Positions 53,074 through 63,967 of a stretch of DNA of 64,000 bases are shown one piece after another (position 1 is the first letter of the stretch; every line of letters begins with the position of its first letter). A program made the position numbers and the translations under genes. This stretch comes from Phytoseiulus persimilis (lineage: Eukaryota; Arthropoda; Arachnida; Mesostigmata; Phytoseiidae). Location: the NCBI GenBank assembly GCA_037576195.1, contig CM075103.1:16492001-16556000 (forward strand), read 5' to 3'. Below the pieces are notes generated by a model. That model was not told the origin of the DNA, did not search any database, and was given only the letters and a program-made list of their open reading frames with translations.

Positions 53074-53920
53074 CTGCCTCCCTCCTCAAGAAGAGCCGGC
53101 CCGGCTCTTGGGCTTTCAACTTTGAGACTCCGACAACCATCGCGGGGTCCTGCGTTATTGCCTGTTCTTTCGCGTGCGGCTTCGCTGTCGTTCTCCGATG
53201 CTCTAGCTGGTAGACCGCGTTCACCTCTCGTGACAAGTGAGACGTGCACGCTGGGTCTCGGGTGCTGATGAAGGCCTCGTGACGCGATGTTGCGAGAACA
53301 GCTTGCTTACTGGAAAAATCGGCAACTTTTTGGGTTCTTCCGTTGAGCAGTGTTTCGGCGATCGAGAGTTTCGGTCCGAGATCGATAGCCATTTTCTTGA
53401 CTGGGTTTTTGCGTTGCGACTGGTCGGAGGCGATGAGGTTCGTCCTCAGCGGGTCCTGGACGTTGCGCCGTTGAGTGGTTGATTCGGGAATCCAATTCGT
53501 ATCGTTCAGGATTGGACGTCAGGGACTGGGTCGTTGTGAGGCGGGTCGGAACGGATGATTGTTCTGCTTCTAATTTCTGATCGTTCGGGGCTCGTTGCAC
53601 ATTCCCTCTTCCGTCAAGTATTTTTGAATGAAATTATTCGACATCTCTCTTAATTTTGACAAATATTCTTCATTTTTCGGTTCATGAGCAACAATTGTGC
53701 TGTGGGCACTGGATTGGGTAAGATTGGTGAACTGCGCTCGCGCTCTATTGCGTTCCTCCCCGAGGGGTGACGCGGCAGTTTCACTCTTCACAAAGAAGTT
53801 TTGTCTTCTGGCACGAAAGACCACGGGTATTGGGCTGTTGCTCTACGATTGCTTCTCCTAGCACTGGTTTACACGTTATTTCGATCGACCGTAGGGCGGA
53901 TCGATCGCATCTCCACCAAC

Positions 53921-54405
53921 TGTAACGAGGTTTCCGCTATCTGCTAAAGCTCGTTCGCAGGGCGTCCTAGCGACCTGGGGGATGGATAGGCCGTCGCTCC
54001 TAGAGTAAGTAGGCGAACTTACTCGGACACAATTCGGAGGCGCGGAAGGGCGAGGTCGGATGGGTCTTGGGATGCTGTCGGGGTCAAAGATGGGACGCTG
54101 GGTCTCTTCACAACAATTCTCCGAGCGGAGCTGGGCGCTTCAACTCTATAGCTAGGGCTGTTGGGGTGGAAGAAAGGGACGGGCGTGAGGGTCCACAATT
54201 CGACTCCCTTGTGTTCGTCTCGTCGTCTCTTTTTTATTCAATCTCTCCTCTCTCGCCTTACTCTCGCTCCCTACACGACTTGCGCACAGAATCGCTTGCA
54301 TGTGACGTACATGTGGTCTCCGCTGACTGCCCTCTGGCTACCTGTCCAGATACGGTCGTCTTTGGAGTACCTCGACTGAATGTGGCTTCCTTGAGCTTCA
54401 TGACA
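53921..54405 (-). repeat. LTR of the short element (5' LTR)
   Basis: 485 bp, partner of 52589-53073. Differences seen include GACGCTG/GATGCTG and CTAAAGC/CTATAGC. Confidence 0.9.
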
Positions 54406-54674
54406 ATATTATGCCATGCCGAAGGAGAATCATGCGTGAGAAGTGGAAGAAGTGAATAGAGGCCGAAGAAGCTCCCTGAGAAACAGAGAGAGAAAAGATG
54501 CGTATGAACCACGCACAGCACAGCTAGGTGCCTCTTTCATATACGTCGCAGTTTCACGGCAGTTTGAAGGGCCATGGAAGAATTGAATTGAGCATTCCGA
54601 GTTGTTTGTGCTGCCGAAGTTGCATGCTAGGACCCGATGGGTAAAATAGGAATGAAGTGCATCGGATAAATGAC

Positions 54675-55727
54675 CTAGGGTTGAGAAACGAGCTCCGTGG
54701 TTGGCATGTAGGGGCCATCAACTGCTGGGTTTGGCGATGGATTCGCAAATGAATGATAGTTTCTGCGCTTATCGTAGATCATGCAAAGGACCGTGATTCC
54801 CAGAAGGAGATCGAGTAATTGTTGTCGATCTTTGGAATTACTTTCGGACTGCTTTCTGTTGAGGGGTTCGAGTTGCTCAATGTGATCAGTGTGATCACAC
54901 AAGTATTTGAAGGCTGTTGATTCCTCTAGTTAGTGTTCGAGGCGAGCAATTTTCTTTTGATAAAATGCGCGTCCGTCATGCCAGTCTCCTCTGTCTCGAT
55001 CATAGAGGCGCTGTTTAGCCTCTGATTCAGCGCGTAGATCGTAGATTTTTTGCTTGAGCATGCGGATCTCTGGCTCAGCGTGCTCAAGTTGACGAGCTTA
55101 TTCTGATACGACGGGGTCATCCGCACCAGTCGGGATTGACGGGCTGTAGACTTCTTCGTCTAGATAGTCTGGATTTGCATTTAGGTGGCCCGCCGATGCA
55201 GGCCGAGTGTTTGCTGGCGCAGGTTCTGTGGAAATTTCTTCTGAGGAGCTATGCGATTTTCGTCGCAGGCATTCGATGGTGTATTCTAGATCCGAAATCT
55301 TCTTTTGATTCGTGGCGCACTCCACGATTAGTGTTTCGGCATATTCTGCCGATCCGGGTGCAGGGCCCGTTAATCTAGCGCGGTGTGCCGCGGTGTGGAG
55401 CAGTTTCGCTTTTTCATTGAATTCAGGCGCGACTGCCTGTCTGTAGTAGAATCGGGACTGTTCGTCCATTCGGGGCCAAAGGCGGTCTGACGCCTTCTGA
55501 CCAACATCGCGTGGACACGATGCAAATCCTGGAGTTCCAGTACGTGAATCCAGAACGGTGACTGTTTGGGCATAGTGCAGGGTTGTAGGGATTGGGGGAA
55601 AACCAAGCGATGGATTGCTAGCGGTTTGGGCGAACTGCGTCCAAGGGACCAAGGAAAAAACACGAGGGACTTGGAGGTGTACATCAGGTTGATACCGTGA
55701 TACTATGCCATGCCGAAGGAGAATCAT
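54675..55727 (-). pseudogene. Chimeric ORF, unit 5
   Basis: ATG 55727; open to about 55098, where GAAGAA reads as a stop (TTATTC on plus). Later the shared TAA appears near 54933. The fused tail (54902-54675) is intact. Confidence 0.75.
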
Positions 55728-55953
55728 GCGGGAGAAGTGAATAGAGGCCGGAGAAGTGCTCTGAGAAACAGAGAGAGAAAAGATGCGTATGAACCACGAA
55801 CAGCACAGCTAGAAGCCTCTTTCGGATACGTTTCACGGCAGTTTGGAGGGCCATGGAAGAATTGAATTGAGCATTCCGAGTTGTTTGTGCTACCTAAGTT
55901 GCATGCTAGGACCAAATGGGTAAAATAGGAATGAAGTGCATCGGATAAATGAC

Positions 55954-56445
55954 CTAGGGTTGAGAAACGAGCTCCGTGGTTGGCATGTAGGGGCCATCAA
56001 CTGCTGGGTTTGGCGATGGATTCGCAAATGAATGATAGTTTCTGCGCTTATCGTACATCATGCTAAGGACCGTGATTCCCAGAAGGTGATCGAGTAATTG
56101 TTGTCGATCTTTGGAATTACTTTCGGACTGCTTTCTGTTGAGGGGGTTCGAGTTGCTCAATGTGATCAGTGTGATCACACAAGTATTTGAAGGCTGTTGA
56201 TTCCTCTAGTTAGTGTTCGAGGCGAGCAATTTTCTTTTGATAAAATGCGCGTCCGTCATGCCAGTCTCCTCTGTCTCGATCATAGAGGCGCTGTTTAGCC
56301 TCTGATTCAGCGCGTAGATCGTAGATTTTTTGCTTGAGCATGCGGATCTCTGTCTCAGCGTGCTCAAGTTGACGAGCTTCTTCTGATACGACGGGGTCAT
56401 CCGCACCAGTCGGGATTGACGGGCTGTAGACCTCTTCGTCTAGAT
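55954..56445 (-). pseudogene. Chimeric ORF, unit 6, 3' part
   Basis: 3' portion of a unit split by hAT-2 at 56446; carries the shared TAA near 56213 and one extra G (GGGGG run near 56140) that shifts the fused tail. Confidence 0.75.
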
Positions 56446-58914
56446 CAGGGGTGGGCAACTTGGTGCGGCCCGCGGGCCGCAAAATCTGCTTCGCAAGCCG
56501 CAGTGCAGAGGAACATCGCGGCGGTTCAAACTTACGGGCCGCTTCAGAGAACGTATCTCAGCGAGCTTCTTGTATTCGTGGGCCTTATGACGTGACTCCA
56601 GAGAGCAACAACCGACAAAGATCGGGTTTCGAACTCCGGCATTGTTTTCTTGGCGAGAATGAGAAATCTGAGCTCCAGAAATATCACAACACGTCGATGT
56701 GACGAACGAAAAGTGAACACTAGATTCACTCGTCGAATAGCTGTGTTGAGAATGGCATCGGAGCGAACAATCGGTGACGAAAATCGGAGGTTCCAGCCCG
56801 AATGGACAGAGAAGTTTTTCTTCGTAGAGTTGGGAGGAAAACCAACGTGTTTGATCTGTGAGAAAACCCTGTCCGTCTTCAAGGAATACAATCTGCGGCG
56901 GCACTACGAATCCACCCACCAAGGTGAGGAGATCTTCTCAGGGTGGGAGAGATTCAGCAGAATTGAGACACTGAAGACTGCTCTACAGGAGCGACAGAGA
57001 GTCCCGTCAGAAGTCGTTTCTGACGAAGCATCGATCAGAGCGAGCTACCTGATTGCTCAAGAAGTCGCATCTGCTGGCCGCCCTTTCACGGAGGGCGATT
57101 TCATCAAGAAGTGTCTTATGATCGCCGCGAACCAAGTGTGCCCCGAATCTTCCGAAAAGTTCACCGACTTGAGCCTTTCGAGGAGAACCATTACTAGGAG
57201 AATCGGTGACATCGCGACGAACATCACGGAGGAGCTCAGCCAGCGTGTGGATCACATCGAATGGTGGTCGCTCGCGATGGATGAGAGCACAGACCTGAGC
57301 GATACTGCTCAACTCCTCATTTTTGTTCGTGCGATCAATTCGAATATGGAGATCTTTGAGGAGTTGGCGGCGATGTGTTCGATCATGGGAACCACGACCG
57401 GGAAAGATATCTGTGATGAGGTTCTCAGAGTCATCGAGCGCTTCAAGCTCCCGCCGCTGAAAATCAGTGGGTGTTGCACTGATGGAGCTCCATCAATGAC
57501 AGGAAGGCGCAATGGAGCCCTCGCACTTCTAGAGAACAATCTCAACGTGCCATTCCTGAAATATCACTGCATCATCCATCAAGAAGCGCTTTGTGGAAAA
57601 GTCTTCAAATGCAAGAAGATATTGTCGCAAGTGAATTCAACGGTCAATTATATTCGTTCGCGAGCCCTGACTCACCGATCGTTCCGCGCGTTCTTGGACG
57701 AAGTTGACGCCGAATTTGGCGACATTATCTATCACACGGAGGTGCGGTGGCTCAGCCGCGGGATGATGTTGGATCGCTTCTTCGCACTCAGGGCGGAGAT
57801 TCTCCGTTTCGCCGAACAGCACGGAAACTTCGCGAGTGAGATCAAAGAGCCGAAGTGTTGGCAGGAAGTTGCCTTCCTCGCTGACATCATGGGTCACATG
57901 AATGATCTCAACATTAAGCTACAAGGCAAACAGAAGTTTGCATCAGATCTCTTCTTGGAAGTGAGGAGCTTTGTTGATACGTTGAAACTGTTCATATTTC
58001 AATTTTCGAACGGGATCCTCGCTCATTTCCCGAGGACTGAGATGACGCTCCTTGAATCCGACGAAAAAGACGCCATGTGCATCCAGTTCAAGGGAGATCT
58101 TGAGTACCTTCTACAGGAGTTTCAGATTCGTTTCGCAGACTTCAGTGCGTCAGAGGCTGATTTTCTTCTTTTCTCCGATACGTTCGCGATCGATATTCAT
58201 ACCGCCCCTACGACGGTTCAGCTCGAACTTATCACGCTTCAGAATAATCTTACTTTGAAAACGATACATAGGGAGAGCTCTCTGCTAGAATTTTACCGAT
58301 CCCTGGATCGGCGTATTTTCCCCAATATTTGTAACCATGCGACGAAGCTGATGTCACTTTTCGGTAGCACATACATCTGTGAACAGAGCTTCAGCATAAT
58401 GAATCATAACAAATCTCGACGACGGTCAAGAATCTCAAATTCCAACCTTGAGAACGTTCTGCGGATCGCAACATCAAATTTCAAACCCGACATCGACAGG
58501 ATTGTCAGAGAGAGATCCGCTCGTGAGTCGAATGAATAATAAAAATGTATTCATGGAACCGTAACTCGTTCGGGGAACTCATTTTCCTAGCATTTTGTGA
58601 GAACACTGAGAGCTGCCTGTGGAAGAAAATTCCTTCCGTTCCTCTCAGATCATTCTCGAAGATTCGGGAGCCAGACGGCGCCGGCGCAAGAGTGGTAGAT
58701 GCTGAATCGTGGGGCGGAGAGACGTCAAGAGAGGAGACTGGAAGTGATAGAAATAGGCAAGTTCGTGTTCACAGTATGGCTTTTTGCCGAATCTCTGCCT
58801 CCATGGAAGCCATTTGGCGATTTTGAGCGCTTGAGTTGTGCAAAACCCTGCTCAAACGCAGGGGTCAACTCGCGGGCCGCATGCGGCCCGCGGGCCGCAC
58901 TTTGCCCACCTCTG
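56446..58914 (+). mobile_element. hAT-2: intact autonomous hAT transposon
   Basis: 2469 bp with terminal inverted repeats CAGRGGTGGGCAA followed by palindromic GCGGCCCGCGGGCCGC at both ends, and a perfect 8-bp target duplication GTCTAGAT (56438-56445 and 58915-58922). The target is an array unit. The uninterrupted transposase and perfect duplication point to a young insertion. Confidence 0.95.
56752..58539 (+). CDS. hAT-2 transposase (595 aa)
   Basis: Frame is open from 56650; I favour ATG 56752 (MASERTIGDENRRF), the start conserved in GTF2IRD2/ZBED-like hAT proteins. BED-type finger: CLICEKTLSVFKEYNLRRHYE. RNase H-like core: WWSLAMDESTDLSDTAQL (first Asp), GCCTDGAPSMTGRRNGAL (second Asp), HCIIHQEALCGK and TEVRWLSRGMMLDRFF. 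The C-terminal dimerisation/Glu region is YICEQSFSIMNHNKSRRRSR followed by LENVLRIATS. Complete length, no frameshift or stop. Cuts and pastes DNA bearing the cognate inverted repeats in the nucleus; may be active. Confidence 0.92.
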   Translation: MASERTIGDENRRFQPEWTEKFFFVELGGKPTCLICEKTLSVFKEYNLRRHYESTHQGEEIFSGWERFSRIETLKTALQERQRVPSEVVSDEASIRASYLIAQEVASAGRPFTEGDFIKKCLMIAANQVCPESSEKFTDLSLSRRTITRRIGDIATNITEELSQRVDHIEWWSLAMDESTDLSDTAQLLIFVRAINSNMEIFEELAAMCSIMGTTTGKDICDEVLRVIERFKLPPLKISGCCTDGAPSMTGRRNGALALLENNLNVPFLKYHCIIHQEALCGKVFKCKKILSQVNSTVNYIRSRALTHRSFRAFLDEVDAEFGDIIYHTEVRWLSRGMMLDRFFALRAEILRFAEQHGNFASEIKEPKCWQEVAFLADIMGHMNDLNIKLQGKQKFASDLFLEVRSFVDTLKLFIFQFSNGILAHFPRTEMTLLESDEKDAMCIQFKGDLEYLLQEFQIRFADFSASEADFLLFSDTFAIDIHTAPTTVQLELITLQNNLTLKTIHRESSLLEFYRSLDRRIFPNICNHATKLMSLFGSTYICEQSFSIMNHNKSRRRSRISNSNLENVLRIATSNFKPDIDRIVRERSARESNE

Positions 58915-58922
58915 GTCTAGAT

Positions 58923-59474
58923 AGTCTGGATTTGCATTTAGGTGGCCCGCCGATGCAGGCCGAGTGTTCTCAGGCGCAGGTTCTGTGGAAATTTCTTCTG
59001 AGGAGCTATGCGATTTTCGTCGCAGGCATTCGATTGTGTATTCTAGATCCGAAATCTTCTTTTGATTCGTGGCGCACTCCACGATTAGTGTTTCGGCATA
59101 TTCTGCCGATCCGAGTGCAGGGCCCGTTAATCTAGCGCGGTGTGGAGCAGTTTCGCTTTTTCATTGAATTCAGGCGCGACTGCCTGTCTGTAGTAGAATC
59201 GGGACTGTTCGTCCATTTGGGGCCAAAGGCGGTCTGACGCCTTCTGAGCAACATCGCGTGGACACGATGCAAATCCTGGAGTTCCAGTACGTGAATCCAG
59301 AACGGTGACTGTTTGGGCATAGTGCAGGGTTGTAGGGATTGGGGGAAAACCAAGCGATGGATTGCTAGCGGTTTGGGCGAACTGCGTCCAAGGGACCAAG
59401 GAAAAAACACGAGGGACCTGGAGGTGTACATCAGGTTGATACCGTGTTACTATGCCATGCCGAAGGAGAATCAT
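58923..59474 (-). pseudogene. Chimeric ORF, unit 6, 5' part
   Basis: Resumes the unit after hAT-2 and runs to ATG 59474. A 10-bp deletion (GTGTGGAGC instead of GTGTGCCGCGGTGTGGAGC) near 59140 shifts the frame; the same deletion is in unit 7, indicating that the two share recent ancestry. Confidence 0.75.
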
Positions 59475-59715
59475 GCGGGAGAAGTGGGAGAAGTGAATAG
59501 AGGCCGAAGAAGTGCTCTGAGAAACAGAGAGAGAAAAGATGCGTATGAACCACGCACAGCACAGCTAGAAGCCTCTTTCGGATACGTCGCAGTTTCACGG
59601 CAGTTTGGAGGGCCATGGAAGAATTGAATTGAGCATTCCGAGTTGTTTGTGCTACCTAAGTTGCATGCTAGGACCGAATGGGTGAAATAGGAATGAAGTG
59701 CATCGGATAAATGAC

Positions 59716-60758
59716 CTAGGGTTGAGAAACGAGCTCCGTGGTTGGCATGTAGGGGCCATCAACTGCTGGGTTTGGCGATGGATTCGCAAATGAATGATAG
59801 TTTCTGCGCTTATCGTAGATCATGCAAAGGACCGTGATTCCCAGAAGGTGATCGAGTAATTGTTGTCGATCTTTGGAATCACTTCCGGACTGCTTTCTGT
59901 TGAGGGGTTCGAGTTGCTCAATGTGATCAGTGTGATCACACAAGTATTTGAAGGCTGTTGATTCCTCTAGTTAGTGTTCGAGGCGAGCAATTTTCTTTTG
60001 ATAAAATGCGCGTCCGTCATGCCAGTCTCCTCTGTCTCGATCATAGAGGCGCTGTTTAGCCTCTGATTCAGCGCGTAGATCGTAGATTTTTTTCTTGAGC
60101 ATGCGGATCTCTGTCTCAGCGTGCTCAAGTTGACGAGTTTCTTCTGATACGACAGGGTCATCCGCACCAGTCGGGATTGACGGGCTGTAGACCTCTTCGT
60201 CTAGATAGTCTGGATTTGCATTTAGGTGGCCCGCCGATGCAGGCCGAGTGTTCTCAGGCGCAGGTTCTGTGGAAATTTCTTCTGAGGAGCTTTGCGATTT
60301 TCGTCGCAGGCATTCGATGGTGTATTCCAGATCCGAAATCTTCTTTTGATTCGTGGCGCACTCCACGATTAGTGTTTCGGCATATTCTGCCGATCCGAGT
60401 GCAGGGCCCGTTAGTCTAGCGCGGTGTGGAGCAGTTTCGCTTTTTCGTTGAATTCAGGCGCGACTGCCTGTCTGTAGTAGAATCGGGACTGTTCATCCAT
60501 TTGGGGCCAGAGGCGGTCTGACGCCTTCTGAGCAACATCGCGTGGACACGATGCAAATCCTGGAGTTCCAGTACGTGAATCCAGAACGGTGACTGTTTGG
60601 GTATAGTGCAGGGTTGTAGGGATTGGGGGAAAACCAAGCGATGGATTGCTAGCGGTTTGGGCGAACTGCGTCCAAGGGACCAAGGAAAAAACACGAGGGA
60701 CCTGGAGGTGTACATCAGGCTGATACCGTGATATTATGCCATGCCGAAGGAGAATCAT
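59716..60758 (-). pseudogene. Chimeric ORF, unit 7
   Basis: ATG 60758; carries the 10-bp deletion near 60425 and the shared TAA near 59974. Fused tail intact (59943-59716). Confidence 0.75.
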
Positions 60759-60999
60759 GCGGGAGAAGTGGAAGAAGTGAATAGAGGCCGAAGAAGTGCT
60801 CTGAGAAACAGAGAGAGAAAATATGCGTATGAACCACGCACAGCACAGCTAGAAGCCTCTTTCGGATACGTCGCAGTTTCACGGCAGTTTGGAGGGCCAT
60901 GGAAGAATTGAATTGAGCATTCCGAGTTGTTTGTGCTACCTGAGTTGCATGCTAGGACCGAATGGGTAAAATAGGAATGAAGTGCATCGGATAAATGAC

Positions 61000-61497
61000 C
61001 TAGGGTCGAGAAACGAGCTCCGTGGTTGGCATGTAGGGGCCATCAACTGCTGGATCTGGCGATGGATTCGCAAATGAATGATAGTTTCTGCGCTTATCGT
61101 AGATCATGCAAAGGACCGTGATTCCCAGAAAACCGGCCAATGCGAGTATAGCGCCTGCACTTGCGAGAGCATAGTGCAGAAACCTGTTGTCAATGATGAC
61201 AGGGGGAAGGACGGGGTAGTGTTGATCCCGGAATTCTTTCCAAATTTGTTCGCCACCCACAGCAGGAAGAAGAGGCCTCAGGCAGACCACGGACTCGGAT
61301 GCTTCATTGTAGCCTGCCGATGCTGAACGTGTACAGGCGCATTGGAAACCGGTTGGCTTCTTGCTAATGGTACAGCTGATGTTTAATGAATCACAGGCGT
61401 CATCGCAGTCGTCGGAGCGAAAATAGTTCGGAGACGTGGATTGGAGAGAGAGAACGTAGAGCTTGAACACTATGAACAAGATTGTGGTAGCAGCCAT
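61000..61497 (-). CDS. Env-like type I membrane glycoprotein of Copia-E (sense)
   Basis: 165 aa. Signal peptide (MAATTILFIVFKLYVLSL), then an ectodomain with DC-x3-C-x5-CTIS, FQCAC and VC followed by GGEQIW. The NxTHP sequon of its relatives is replaced by DQHYP, but NIS near residue 40 is a sequon. One membrane span (FLHYALASAGAILALAGFLG) precedes a basic tail and PYMPTTELVSRP. Intact. The tail and half the span were copied into every array unit to its left. The most diverged of the four env-like proteins here; the Cys spacing and C-terminal PY-x-PT-x-E motif still identify it. Confidence 0.75.
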   Translation of the reverse strand: MAATTILFIVFKLYVLSLQSTSPNYFRSDDCDDACDSLNISCTISKKPTGFQCACTRSASAGYNEASESVVCLRPLLPAVGGEQIWKEFRDQHYPVLPPVIIDNRFLHYALASAGAILALAGFLGITVLCMIYDKRRNYHSFANPSPDPAVDGPYMPTTELVSRP

Positions 61498-61555
61498 GGT
61501 CGCAAATCGATCAGTGTTCGGAGACGCTCGAAGATTGGTTTGTGAAGTGGTTTAG

Positions 61556-62238
61556 TCAGACCGTCACTGAGATTATCTGTGGTCGGAATATATCGATATT
61601 CGACTTGTTTACGTTCGTGTGTTGACGAATGAAGAAGAATCTCGTGGAGATGTGTTTTGTCCGCTTGTGGAATACTGGATTCTCTATGAGCTTTCTCGCT
61701 CCAATGTCGTCCACGAAGATCACTGGACGAATAATGATTCGTAATTCTTGGAAGAGTGTTCGAAGCCAGAGAGCAGACTTTGAGCAGTCAGTGACCGCCA
61801 TGAACTCGCTCTGGGTGGAGGATAGTGAGACTGATCGTTGCTGTTTGGAAGACCACAGGACTGGACCTCCGGCAAGTGTGACAAGTGAGCCACTTACCGA
61901 GCGTCGAGTCTGTTTAAAAGCAGCGAAATCGGCGTCCGAATAAAGCTTAAGCGTTTCAGCTAGCGGAGTGGACGAGCTACCGGAGTAAACAATTGACAGG
62001 TTGGGTGTCGCCTGCATGTAACGCAGGATCTTGAGTGCTGCCTGCCAGTGTTGTTCTGAATAGTTTTCAAGGAAGCGAGCTAGGAAACACACGGAGAAAC
62101 AGACATCTGGTCGCGTACAGATAGATAAGAACATGAGAGCGCCAAGAAGTTGGCGAGAAGGTCGCTCTTCTGCGCGAGTTCCAGCTGTAGGCTCAATGTC
62201 GTATAACCCCGAGTCTGCGGGGATATACTGCGGGGATA
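61556..62238 (-). pseudogene. Copia-E RNase H (pol C-terminus)
   Basis: Minus strand from the pol linker (SRQLLGALMFLSICTRPDV) through YSDADFAAFKQTRRSVSGS, STQSEFMAVTDCSKSALWL and FVDDIGARKLIEN to HISTRFFFIRQHTN. The normal VADILTK end is missing; the reading passes into DIFRPQIISVTV and stops. A single frame but truncated at both ends; RT, integrase and gag are absent to the right, where a duplicated 14-mer (GGGGATATACTGC) marks the break. Confidence 0.8.
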
Positions 62239-62904
62239 TACTGCGGTCAACGTAAGTCGGGAATTTTCGAACCCTTCCTTCTTTTGGTCATAACTCGGTC
62301 AAAAGTGGACCGATCCCGACAATTTTTCTTTGATCGATTGCTGGAAGAATGGCGCATCTTTTCCAGCGTGATTCGATCGAATCGGTTGAAACCTCTTTTT
62401 TTCGGAAAGCCGCGAAAAATGCCAATATTTATTTTCAAACTTTCTCAAAAAACTGCCCGTGAAATGTCCTAAGTGAACCGATCCAGTTCGTCATCATTTT
62501 TTTTAATGCAGCAAAGGATGCCCCTCATTCGCTGAAGAAATGGCGAGGATCGGTCGGAAGCACGAGAAAAGGCGACCGATCGCATCAGCATCACAAAAAC
62601 CACTCATCTTTTGACAAAATCTCGTCCTCGATGCAATGCCCCCCGTATCTCCTTAGGGAAGCCGAATTCGGAAAAACTTCCGATGGCGAAATTTTCTTAG
62701 AATGGTCCAAACTATCCGACAAGGACCTTTCCGGGCCGATCCGACAGCTTTTTTTTTTTGCCAAAAAAATCGAGCTTCCCCAATTCTTCGTCTTGGAAGC
62801 CTGAAACAGCCCGAAACTGCTGGAAAGTTGAGTTGGTCAGAACTTCATCCATTCTAAGAGGAAGACAGTAACTTCGTTGTTCGAGAAGCGCAAGGATTTT
62901 TTTT
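62239..62904. other. No gene; probable mariner 3' flank
   Basis: No supported ORF. Homopolymer tracts (T8-T11 near 62500 and 62750). Could include the 3' non-coding part and inverted repeat of the mariner, but I could not find a matching repeat because the other end lies beyond the window. Confidence 0.35.
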
Positions 62905-63967
62905 TTATTCGAACCAGCTACCTTCAGCTTCGATAATTTTCTCCAATCTTGACCGGAAGCGACCGCAGGCCAACTGACACTCCTTTCTCGGGAGGTTGGC
63001 GAAGGCGTCCTTTATTGCTTCAGTCAGAGACTCTCTGTTCTCGTGCCGTCGTTTATTGGACTCTCGTTCCACTACGCCCCAAACGTAATAATCAAGGGGA
63101 TTCAGATCAGGGCTGTTGGGAGGCCACATGATTCGATTCCAAAATGAGGGGACATTCTCGACATCGGAGAGCCAATTCTGCACGAGGTTGCTAGTGTGGG
63201 CGGGGGCTCCGTCCTGTCGAAAGACGCAGGCTCGGCCCCTTGCGACCCGATCCATCCATGGTTTGACGACCGTTATGAGAAGGTTGAGGTAGACTTCCTT
63301 CGTGATCGTTTCGCCTCGCTTGAAGAAATGTGGCGGCATCGCATCACCTTCACTTGAAACTACGCCGAGGACATGCACGTTGGCGGGGAACTTCGATCTT
63401 TGCACGACGGGAACATCAGATGGCTCTCTCGCGAGCCACCGGTCGTTCTGACGATTCACTTTCTGTTCGATGGAGAAAATTTTCTCGTCGGAGAAAAATC
63501 GTATCCTACCGACTGCCTCATTTTTCAAATCACGTAAGAGTAAGCGGGCGCGCCCCAACCGCCTGGTTCTCTGGGATGGAGTCAGCTGCTGCCGAATCCT
63601 GAGTTTGTAAGATTTGCAACGAAGATCGTTGTGGATTATCGTTACAATGGTGCCTTTGCTGACGTCGAAACGTGCCGCCAGGTCGTTTAACGAGATGTTT
63701 GGTGTCTCTTCGATTGCTTCGTCAACCGCATCGATGAGCTCACGGGTCCGCACCGAGTTCTTGCGTTCACGTTTTCTTCCCTTGGATAGAAGCTGCCAGA
63801 TCTTGTGACCGGTACCACTCAGCTTTCACTCGGTAAACCATGGACTTCGAGTATCCGGTAAATGCGATGACTTCTTGGGGAGTCTTGCCGCCCGATAGCA
63901 GAGCAAGAACCGCATGGTGGTACATCTCTTCCACTAAATGGTTTCTGCTGGGTCCAGCTTCGGCCAT
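62905..63967 (-). pseudogene. Tc1/mariner transposase, one frameshift
   Basis: Minus strand, ATG 63967. Two helix-turn-helix units: LSGGKTPQEVIAFTGYSKSM, then after a one-base shift near 63760 RTRELIDAVDEAIEE and LNDLAARFDVSKGTIV. Catalytic domain: FFSDEKIFSIE (first Asp), CVFRQDGAPAHTS (second Asp) and PPNSPDLNPLDYYVWG (third acidic residue, Asp). I count 34 residues between the last two, a DD34D spacing. About 350 codons, a normal size. Only the frameshift prevents function; it may be a recent copy or an assembly error. Confidence 0.85.

Larger units (their letters stand above)
52589..54405 (-). mobile_element. Short non-autonomous LTR retrotransposon (gypsy-like, 4-bp ATAT target duplication)
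   Basis: Two 485-bp LTRs (52589-53073 and 53921-54405) that differ at only a few positions, TG...CA ends and ATAT repeated on both sides (52585-52588, 54406-54409) within array sequence GTGATATTATGCC. On the minus strand a purine tract (GAGGAGGGAGGCAG) precedes the 3' LTR and GTTGGTGGAGATGCG follows the 5' LTR as a PBS candidate; AATAAA lies within the LTR. The 847-bp interior has only an 84-codon frame (53824-53570) of unknown type, so it must rely on another element's proteins. A 4-bp AT target suggests Ty3/gypsy machinery. Confidence 0.85.
47822..61130 (-). repeat. Seven-unit tandem array (about 1285 bp) of env-like 3' end plus coiled-coil ORF
   Basis: Units: 47822-49110, 49111-50395, 50396-51689, 51690-54805 (with LTR insert), 54806-56084, 56085-59846 (with hAT-2) and 59847-61130. 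Each holds, on the minus strand, the env-like cytoplasmic tail, a spacer and most of the coiled-coil ORF. The joint CCCAGAA|GGAGATCG fuses an env-like sequence (CCCAGAAAACC) to a coiled-coil-ORF sequence (GTTAAGGAG) at a shared AA. Copies are nearly identical. Not explained by LINE or LTR mechanisms; looks like unequal exchange after a microhomology-mediated duplication. Confidence 0.9.

Noticed and set aside
47822..61130. Ordinary satellite DNA or host tandem gene family
   Set aside because: Each unit carries the cytoplasmic tail of the copia env-like gene and the right end continues into the full env-like ORF and RNase H, so the array derives from a retrotransposon.
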